Part shown: positions 5,863-9,828 of the stretch, one piece after another
How positions within the stretch are numbered: the first letter of the stretch is position 1
Layout of the letters: every line of letters begins with the position of its first letter
Assembly: GCA_045593005.1 (NCBI GenBank)
Contig: JAZNVV010000015.1
Span: forward strand, 1 to 9,828
Direction: 5' to 3'
DNA: 9,828 nt
Source of the DNA: UBA11475 sp045593005
GTDB lineage: Bacteria > Bacillota > Clostridia > Christensenellales > Borkfalkiaceae
Translations under genes and position numbers: made by a program
Notes under the pieces: model-generated
What the model was told of the DNA's origin: nothing
The model's input: the letters and a program-made list of their open reading frames with translations, nothing else
Database searches by the model: none

Positions 5863-7277
5863 CTTCTGACGCTATGCGTAGAGCAGACAAATACACAATA
5901 GAAAAGTTAGGAATTCCTAAAGACGTTTTAATTGAAAGAGCAGGCGTTGCCGTTGCAGAAGAAATATTAAAGAGATTTAAGGGTGGTAGAGTTTTAGTTG
6001 CTATCGGCAAGGGCAACAATGGTGAAGATGGCAAAATTATTGCAAATATGCTTGCTAAAAAACACGGTTTTGCCGTTAGTTGCTACGACGTTTATAATGA
6101 CGATATTTCCTTTTTGGATAAAGACGTTGATATAATTATCGACTGTATTTTCGGCACGGGACTTAATAGAAATATCGAAGGTAAACTTGCTGAAATAATA
6201 AATAAAATAAACAAAAAGGGCTGTTACGTTATTGCATGCGATATAGCTAGTGGACTTAACTCTGACACAGGTTTGCCTATGAACGTATGCGTCAAAGCCA
6301 ACCTTACCATAGCAATTCAGGAATACAAGACGGGGCATTTTTTGAACGACGGCAAGTATTATTCGGGTGAAGTCGTTGCCTGCGACATAGGTATAAGTAT
6401 TTGGGACGAAAAGTTTGCTTACCGTTTAAGAAGAAAGGACGTTGCAAAATACTTCCCACATAGGTTTGACAATACTAATAAAGGAGATTACGGCAAGGCA
6501 GGCGTTATCGGTGGTAGCAAGGCGTTTTTCGGCGCGCCACTTTTATCGCAGTCAGCGCTTTCAGCACTATTAGCAGGCGCAGGATACGGTTACTTGTTCG
6601 TGCCGGAAAGTTTATATCCTATCTACGCTGGGCTTAACCCAGAGTGTATTTTAGGCACGCTTTTGGACGACGGCAATACCTTTATTGACGATAAATCGGT
6701 TTTAGGTAAAATAAAGGGACTTGATTGCGTAGTGTTCGGCATGGGCGCGTCTATGAGCGAAAGCGTTTATGAACTTCTTAAAACCATTATCACGGGGTAC
6801 GACGGTAAACTTATTATCGACGCCGACGGTCTTAACGTTTTAGCAAAGTTCGGTCTTGACGTGTTAAAGGATAAAAAGTGTCAAATTTTACTTACACCAC
6901 ACGTTAAGGAATTTTCTCGCTTACATAACGTTTCAACGGAAGAAGTCATAACAAATTCAATCGAACTTGCAAAGGCTTTTGCACAAAAATACGGGGTAAC
7001 GGTAGCGTTAAAAAGCTCCACGACGGTCATTACGGACGGCGATAGGGTGTGCATAAACATTACGGGTAACGCCTCGCTAGCAAAGGCTGGTAGTGGCGAC
7101 GTATTAGCAGGGCTAATTTCGGGCGTAGCTACAAAGTTAGACTTATTCGACGCTACGTGCGTGGGCGCGTATATATTCGGTATTGCAGGTGAAATTGCCA
7201 GCGCCGAACATAGCGAATATTCAGTAGTGGCGTCTATCTTACCACAATATATCGGCAGGGCTATAAAGAGTTTGTAA
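5847..7277 (+). CDS. nnr: Bifunctional NAD(P)H-hydrate epimerase / ADP-dependent dehydratase
   Basis: This repair enzyme restores NADH and NADPH damaged by hydration. The N-terminal YjeF_N domain (about 1-205) interconverts R and S hydrates; the C-terminal carbohydrate-kinase-like domain (about 210-476) dehydrates the S form using ADP. Visible motifs are GKGNNGEDG (54-62), FGTGLNR (102-108) and DIASGLN (132-138) in the first half. The second half has KGDYGKAGVIGGSKAFFGAP (212-231), IDADGLNVLA (324-333), LTPHVKEF (349-356) and AGSGDVLAG (414-422) with the likely catalytic D418. Length (476 aa) is slightly short for the fusion. Two epimerase motifs differ from the usual form: NNGGDG is NNGEDG, and DIPSG is DIASG. 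AAGGAGG (5836-5842), inside recX, precedes the ATG at 4 nt. Last gene of the operon. Confidence 0.94.
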   Translation: MERILTSDAMRRADKYTIEKLGIPKDVLIERAGVAVAEEILKRFKGGRVLVAIGKGNNGEDGKIIANMLAKKHGFAVSCYDVYNDDISFLDKDVDIIIDCIFGTGLNRNIEGKLAEIINKINKKGCYVIACDIASGLNSDTGLPMNVCVKANLTIAIQEYKTGHFLNDGKYYSGEVVACDIGISIWDEKFAYRLRRKDVAKYFPHRFDNTNKGDYGKAGVIGGSKAFFGAPLLSQSALSALLAGAGYGYLFVPESLYPIYAGLNPECILGTLLDDGNTFIDDKSVLGKIKGLDCVVFGMGASMSESVYELLKTIITGYDGKLIIDADGLNVLAKFGLDVLKDKKCQILLTPHVKEFSRLHNVSTEEVITNSIELAKAFAQKYGVTVALKSSTTVITDGDRVCINITGNASLAKAGSGDVLAGLISGVATKLDLFDATCVGAYIFGIAGEIASAEHSEYSVVASILPQYIGRAIKSL

Positions 7278-7305
7278 CTAAATAGAAGTAATGTAAATAA
7301 GATGG

Positions 7306-7334
7306 ATAGCGTTCTTTTTAGGACGCTATTTTTT
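7306..7334 (+). terminator. Intrinsic terminator of the yigZ-recX-nnr operon
   Basis: ATAGCGTTC (7306-7314) pairs with GGACGCTAT (7321-7329), including one G-U pair, around a TTTTTA loop, followed by a T-run to 7334. It lies 28 nt after the nnr stop and marks the end of the housekeeping block. Confidence 0.88.
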
Positions 7335-7347
7335 ATTGTTTATTTTG

Positions 7348-7376
7348 TTGCAAAAACTTATTGCGTGTGATAAAAT
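7348..7376 (+). promoter_or_regulatory. Promoter in front of the truncated peptidase gene
   Basis: TTGCAA (7348-7353), a 17-bp spacer and TAAAAT (7371-7376) with TG at 7368-7369 make a good extended -10 promoter, start point near 7383. No convincing start codon or ribosome binding site follows, so the original first gene has probably been lost or shortened. The promoter could still drive the lipoprotein gene at 7859. Confidence 0.6.
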
Positions 7377-7401
7377 AAATTTGCGACCAAAAACTTAATT
7401 C

Positions 7402-7423
7402 ACCTAAAAGTATACTTTTTGGT
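7402..7423. promoter_or_regulatory. 22-bp palindrome downstream of the promoter, operator-like
   Basis: AAAAGTATACTTTT (7406-7419) is a perfect 14-bp palindrome. Adding ACC at 7402-7404 and GGT at 7421-7423 extends it to 22 bp with a single T/T mismatch pair. It begins about 20 bp after the predicted transcript start, a usual place for a repressor site. No regulator can be assigned; the sequence differs from the XRE operators at 9147-9265. Confidence 0.4.
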
Positions 7424-7832
7424 AGAAGTGTACTATACAAATATTAGGGCTTATGCTATCAGTCAATACGGATATACTCCCGAATTAGGATACTATGCAA
7501 GTAATGTTCCAGATACATTAGAATATGTGGCAAGAACAAACTATGGTATTACGATTGATGTTACACATACATCTACAATTTCTACTGCGATTAGTTCATT
7601 GGATAGCGGAAAAGCAGTATATCTATCAATTAACAATTCAAGCACATACGGAAATCACGCTGTTGCTTTAATTGGCTATCAAGAGTATTCATACACTACG
7701 GGTTGGTGGATTTTCTCGCAAACGCACTATGTTTACTTCTATCAGGTTGCTGATGGTTGGAACGATACGGCTATGTATTTTGATCCAAATACAGATGCAG
7801 CTCCGTCAATCTCTTTCTGTGTGTTAAATTAA
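7419..7832 (+). pseudogene. 5'-truncated cysteine-peptidase-like gene (C39/papain-like C-terminal part)
   Basis: The frame is open from 7374 but has no ATG or GTG start with a ribosome binding site; the first usable codon is a TTG at 7419 inside the palindrome. Numbered from that codon, the 137 residues read like the second half of a secreted C39- or C1-type peptidase. GNHAVALIGYQEY (78-90) carries the probable catalytic histidine H80, and VADGWND (110-116) holds the usual third-residue region. The upstream half with the catalytic cysteine and a signal peptide is absent. It is rich in Tyr, Thr and Ser, as exported proteins often are. I take it for a remnant left by a deletion or recombination. 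It ends 26 nt before the lipoprotein gene and probably once formed a unit with it. The family assignment rests on motif pattern alone. Confidence 0.55.
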
Positions 7833-7858
7833 AAGAAAGGGTTTAGGTCTTAAAGAAA

Positions 7859-8788
7859 ATGAAAAAAATTGTTATCTTGGCATTTTTATTGGGATTGTGT
7901 GTTCTATCATTGGGCTTAACTGCCTGTGGTGATAGTTCGTACAATCCGAATGGTAGCAATCAAACTAAAGTGGTAGGTATCAAGTTAACGGTATATGATG
8001 AGGATAACAAAGTAATCGACACGATTTCTTCTGTGACTGCCAACGAAGACACAAAACTTTCGTTTAATGCAAACAAAAGATATATTGTTGAGGTAGGGCT
8101 TGTTCAAAGTGGAGGAAGTGCTAAAGCCAATATCCTTTCTAATGCTATTGTTTGGAATTACAATAACGAAGTGATAGTCGTAGAAAAATGTAATGATAAC
8201 GAAACGGATACCTCTTATTTTGTCGAGTGTAAAAAAATAAACGAAACAGCTAACCTCGATGTGCAAGTTGATGACTTTTCTTTAGGATTGAATGTATGTT
8301 TTGAAGAACAAAACACTTGTGGGCATACTGACCAAATTGCAACAGTAGAATCATTTGTTGCAAATGCCGGCTATTGTTCAGATGATGATTTAGTGAGCGA
8401 ATCCTTAAATTTTGATAAATTCAGCATCAGACGGCAAGAGCATTTAATAATTTACAAATTCGATTCTCCGACGGAATTTGAAAATTTCAAATTACAGTAT
8501 CAAGACAGATTGTCTTTTAAAGAACTTACAAACGCAGTAAATATCGTTGATGACTCTTACTTTGCTGACAAGTCATTACTGCTTGTCTATAAGTTTACGA
8601 CAGATACCTCGTTACGCTATGATGTGTATGGGGTGTATGTTGACAATGGAACTCTTTGTGTTCACATTGAGCAAAACATTGCATCTGATGATAAAAATAA
8701 AACAAAGGACGGTTGGTTTATAGCACTCTCTCTTGATAAAGATAGTCTTGATGATATAACATATTTTGATGCAGTATTGGAAGAATAA
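7859..8788 (+). CDS. Putative lipoprotein of unknown function
   Basis: The 309-aa product starts MKK, has a hydrophobic stretch (residues 4-20) and a lipobox LTAC with the lipidated cysteine at C23, so it should be anchored outside the cell membrane. The mature part begins with a Ser/Asn/Gly linker, then beta-rich sequence (40-150). The last 70 residues (SLLLVYKF, 239-246; LRYDVYGVYVDNGTLCVHIE, 252-271; GWFIALSLDK, 285-294) resemble PrcB-like domains of clostridial secreted proteins; this is a low-confidence impression. The ribosome binding site is weak (AGGT at 7845-7848, 10 nt from the ATG; GGG further up). GAT outnumbers GAC 22 to 9 by my count, against 10 to 14 in tyrS, which fits an accessory origin. 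It is probably transcribed from the promoter at 7348. Confidence 0.72.
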   Translation: MKKIVILAFLLGLCVLSLGLTACGDSSYNPNGSNQTKVVGIKLTVYDEDNKVIDTISSVTANEDTKLSFNANKRYIVEVGLVQSGGSAKANILSNAIVWNYNNEVIVVEKCNDNETDTSYFVECKKINETANLDVQVDDFSLGLNVCFEEQNTCGHTDQIATVESFVANAGYCSDDDLVSESLNFDKFSIRRQEHLIIYKFDSPTEFENFKLQYQDRLSFKELTNAVNIVDDSYFADKSLLLVYKFTTDTSLRYDVYGVYVDNGTLCVHIEQNIASDDKNKTKDGWFIALSLDKDSLDDITYFDAVLEE

Positions 8789-8800
8789 CTTTAATATAAA

Positions 8801-8828
8801 AGCCGGTGTGTCGAAAGGCTCACCGGCT
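8801..8828. terminator. Hairpin after the lipoprotein gene, probable terminator
   Basis: AGCCGGTG (8801-8808) pairs perfectly with CACCGGCT (8821-8828) around a 12-nt loop. On the + strand the tail is poor (ATCTCTTT). On the - strand the stem ends in TTTTAT, so it may work better against transcription from the XRE gene. Confidence 0.6.
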
Positions 8829-8844
8829 ATCTCTTTATATTGAC

Positions 8845-8874
8845 AAAAGCCGCCCTACATACAAGGCGGCTTTT
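8845..8874. terminator. Bidirectional intrinsic terminator
   Basis: AAAAGCCGCC (8845-8854) and GGCGGCTTTT (8865-8874) form a perfect 10-bp stem with a 10-nt loop. It has T-runs on both strands, so it can stop transcripts from the lipoprotein gene on one side and from the XRE gene on the other. Its edge overlaps the XRE stop codon (8873-8875 on the - strand). Confidence 0.85.
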
Positions 8875-9118
8875 ACTGTTCTGCCTCTAAATCTTCCGAA
8901 CGGAAAATATCGTCATCTAAAAATTCTGTAAGAGGCATATTGAAACCTCTTGCAAGCATAATTACGGTACTCAAAGTTACCGTTTTGTTTCGTCCATTCA
9001 TTATACATTGCATACTTCCGTGTTGTATTCCCGATTCCTGCTCCAAGCGGTATTGGGACATATCTTTTTCACGCAACAATTTGGAAATAAGCTTTGCAAC
9101 TGCGTCATTTACTGTCAA
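8873..9118 (-). CDS. XRE-family (Cro/CI-like) transcriptional regulator
   Basis: This 81-aa protein is almost entirely one helix-turn-helix domain. Residues 21-42 (SQYRLEQESG then IQHGSMQCIMNG) form the HTH, and the tail LARGFNMPLTEFLDDDIF (55-72) is typical of small Firmicutes XRE repressors. The N-terminus TVNDAVAKLI also matches such proteins and supports the TTG start at 9118, served by GGGGG (9130-9126 on the - strand) 7 nt upstream. There is no sensor or oligomerisation domain. It is transcribed away from the SLOG gene, and the region between holds three copies of one palindrome placed over both promoters. It therefore probably represses both itself and the SLOG gene. The role is inferred from layout; DNA binding is well supported by the domain. 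Confidence 0.88.
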   Translation of the reverse strand: MTVNDAVAKLISKLLREKDMSQYRLEQESGIQHGSMQCIMNGRNKTVTLSTVIMLARGFNMPLTEFLDDDIFRSEDLEAEQ

Positions 9119-9146
9119 GTTGATACCCCCGATAAGAAGATTTAAC

Positions 9147-9166
9147 TCCGTAGATTTACCTACATA
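9147..9166. promoter_or_regulatory. Operator 1, over the XRE gene's own start point
   Basis: The right arm ACCTACATA (9158-9166) is perfect; the left arm TCCGTAGAT matches the ideal TATGTAGGT at 6 of 9 bases. The site covers the predicted start point of the XRE transcript (near 9163), which suggests autorepression. Confidence 0.6.
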
Positions 9167-9169
9167 TAT

Positions 9170-9178
9170 ATTTTATCA
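9170..9178 (-). promoter_or_regulatory. Candidate promoter of the XRE gene (extended -10)
   Basis: On the - strand the sequence reads TGATAAAAT (9178-9170), an extended -10 identical to those before ogg and at 7368. The -35 region is poor, which an extended -10 can tolerate. The start point would be near 9163. Confidence 0.5.
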
Positions 9179-9194
9179 AGAAACTGAAAAATTA

Positions 9195-9214
9195 TAAGAA
9201 GGTGTACCTACATA
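9195..9214. promoter_or_regulatory. Operator 2, just upstream of the SLOG gene -35
   Basis: TAAGAAGGT (9195-9203), centre GT, then ACCTACATA (9206-9214). The left arm matches TATGTAGGT at 7 of 9 positions and the right arm is perfect. It lies 4 bp upstream of the -35 box at 9218. Confidence 0.65.
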
Positions 9215-9217
9215 CCC

Positions 9218-9246
9218 TTGACTTTTTTCAGAAAACGTAGTATAAT
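9218..9246 (+). promoter_or_regulatory. Strong promoter of the SLOG gene
   Basis: TTGACT (9218-9223), a 17-bp spacer and a perfect TATAAT (9241-9246) give the best promoter match in the window. The start point near 9253 falls inside operator 3. A strong promoter under a tight operator is typical of a repressed gene. Confidence 0.85.
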
Positions 9247-9265
9247 ATGTAGGTGTACCTACATA
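9246..9265. promoter_or_regulatory. Operator 3, perfect palindrome over the SLOG start point
   Basis: TATGTAGGT (9246-9254), centre GT, then ACCTACATA (9257-9265): two perfect 9-bp arms. It overlaps the last base of the -10 box and the start point, and abuts the ribosome binding site AAAGGAG (9265-9271). Bound repressor would block RNA polymerase. Confidence 0.8.
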
Positions 9266-9280
9266 AAGGAGAATTGAGAT

Positions 9281-9592
9281 ATGATTGTGACTTTTTGCGG
9301 ACACACTCAATTCTCTAAATCAGAGGAATATGAGCAACAAATACTCGCCTTTTTGGAAGAAAAGGTAGGAGATCAGCCCGCCGATATGTATTTAGGCGGT
9401 TACGGCAGCTTTGATAGTTTTGCATACGACTGTTGTAAGAAATATAAGGAAACACACCCTAACGTATCTCTTGTGTTTGTTACTCCGTACCTGACGATTG
9501 ATTATCAGAAAAATCATTTACGACAGACTGGTACGTTACAACAAATAAAACGGACTGTCAAAATAAAGAAAACGGCACGAAAGTTAACGTAA
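9281..9592 (+). CDS. SLOG-family protein (DUF1273/YspA-like), 3'-truncated
   Basis: Residues 1-80 match the N-terminal half of a small SLOG (Rossmann-like) protein: MIVTFCGH at the start, YLGGYGSFDSFAYDCCKKYK (37-56), and LVFVTPYLTIDYQKNHL (64-80). Such folds bind nucleotides or related ligands, and SLOG proteins are often found in stress and conflict systems. Full-length relatives, as I recall them, continue for about 60-80 more residues with the second half of the fold. Here the sequence changes after residue 80 into a basic, low-complexity tail (RQTGTLQQIKRTVKIKKTARKLT) and stops at 103. The start is clear: AAAGGAG (9265-9271) lies 9 nt before the ATG. The gene is divergent from the XRE repressor and sits behind its operators. 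The product is probably non-functional. Confidence 0.7.
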   Translation: MIVTFCGHTQFSKSEEYEQQILAFLEEKVGDQPADMYLGGYGSFDSFAYDCCKKYKETHPNVSLVFVTPYLTIDYQKNHLRQTGTLQQIKRTVKIKKTARKLT

Positions 9593-9663
9593 CCAACCTT
9601 ACAAAAACGACATTTATCTTCAATCAACGTATAGTAGTCACTACTGGTACAAGAAATAAATAA
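9502..9663 (+). pseudogene. 3' fragment of an unidentified gene fused out of frame to the SLOG gene
   Basis: A second frame is open from 9502 to the TAA at 9661-9663. From about 9520 on it reads TDWYVTTNKTDCQNKENGTK and then VNVTNLTKTTFIFNQRIVVT. Its balanced, Thr/Asn-rich, beta-like composition looks more protein-like than the tail of the SLOG frame over the same bases. It has no start codon or ribosome binding site. The simplest reading is the last 45 or so codons of a lost, perhaps surface, gene, joined to the broken SLOG gene by a deletion near 9515-9525. The gene it came from is not recognised. Confidence 0.4.
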
Positions 9664-9692
9664 GAGATTCTTCGCTGTCGCTCAGAATGACA
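9663..9692 (+). repeat. REP-like repeat, copy 1
   Basis: The 28 bases 9663-9690 are identical to 9801-9828. AGATTCTTC (9665-9673) and TCAGAATGACA (9682-9692) are both perfectly complementary to parts of the inverted copy at 9740-9775. From memory, similar TTCTTCGC...CAGAATGACA elements are scattered between genes in many bacterial genomes. Confidence 0.8.
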
Positions 9693-9718
9693 AAAAGCAC
9701 CCGTTTGGGTGTTTTTTT
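9692..9718 (+). terminator. Intrinsic terminator inside the repeat cluster
   Basis: AAAAAGCACCC (9692-9702) pairs with GGGTGTTTTTT (9707-9717), with one G-U pair, around a GTTT loop, and the T-run extends to 9718. It would stop transcription from the SLOG promoter. Confidence 0.82.
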
Positions 9719-9739
9719 AATGTCTATAATACTTATCAA

Positions 9740-9775
9740 TGTCATTCTGAAGGAGCATTTGCGACTGAAGAATCT
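9740..9775 (-). repeat. REP-like repeat, inverted copy
   Basis: TGTCATTCTGA (9740-9750) and GAAGAATCT (9767-9775) are the reverse complements of the two ends of copy 1; the middle part has diverged. It can pair with copy 1 on its left or copy 2 on its right. Confidence 0.75.
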
Positions 9776-9788
9776 AAAACGTTTTAGA
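9773..9788. repeat. Perfect 16-bp palindrome
   Basis: TCTAAAAC (9773-9780) is followed directly by its reverse complement GTTTTAGA (9781-9788). It begins within the end of the inverted repeat copy and may be the symmetric centre of the right-hand repeat pair. Confidence 0.6.
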
Positions 9789-9800
9789 ATATAATAAAAA

Positions 9801-9828
9801 AGAGATTCTTCGCTGTCGCTCAGAATGA
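9801..9828 (+). repeat. REP-like repeat, copy 2, reaching the window edge
   Basis: Identical to 9663-9690 over all 28 bases; the element probably continues past the window. It is preceded by an A-rich stretch, as copy 1 is. Confidence 0.8.

Noticed and set aside
8839..8846. TTGACA near 8840 as a promoter element
   Set aside because: It lies against the bidirectional terminator and no -10 box is found at a suitable distance.
8940..9197. + strand frame opposite the XRE gene
   Set aside because: It lies antisense to a clear HTH gene, runs through the operator region, and has no ribosome binding site or family features.
9663..9828. CRISPR array
   Set aside because: There are only two direct 28-base copies, 110 bases apart, with an inverted copy and a terminator between them; there is no regular spacing and no cas gene.

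Overview
The window looks like chromosomal DNA of an AT-rich, low-GC Gram-positive bacterium, most likely a gut-type Clostridia. Support comes from strong AGGAGG-like ribosome binding sites, intrinsic terminators, promoters with extended -10 elements (TGnTACAAT, TGnTAAAAT), a YvyE-like YigZ protein, a bifunctional Nnr protein and a paired NifU-like scaffold plus GGGtGRT protein. No rRNA, tRNA, CRISPR array or complete mobile element is visible. The genus cannot be read from the sequence.

The left two thirds (about 1-7335) is housekeeping DNA, all on the + strand. It begins with an 8-oxoguanine DNA glycosylase gene (ogg, 146-991) whose promoter places the transcript start on the ATG. Next is a two-gene unit, apparently strongly expressed: an IscU/NifU-like Fe-S scaffold and the GGGtGRT protein, with a structured GC-rich 3' region and a strong terminator. 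tyrS follows with its own promoter. A compact operon then carries yigZ, recX and nnr; the first two are 1 nt apart and recX overlaps nnr by 16 nt. An intrinsic terminator lies only 19 nt before the yigZ start, and an upstream hairpin competes with it, so the operon may be controlled by attenuation. ogg and recX serve DNA repair and nnr serves nucleotide repair, so genome and metabolite maintenance is a loose common theme.

The right third (about 7340-9828) is accessory DNA with remnants. A good promoter and a palindrome stand before a 5'-truncated cysteine-peptidase-like gene with no convincing start. An uncharacterised lipoprotein follows, then back-to-back terminator hairpins. A divergent pair comes next: a small XRE repressor (- strand) and a SLOG-family gene (+ strand), separated by a control region with three copies of one operator palindrome and a promoter for each gene. 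The SLOG gene has lost its 3' half and runs into the tail of an unrelated reading frame. The window ends in REP-like inverted repeats around a terminator.

The best candidates for something undescribed are the structured RNA after the GGGtGRT gene, the competing hairpins before yigZ, and the three-operator XRE/SLOG switch.
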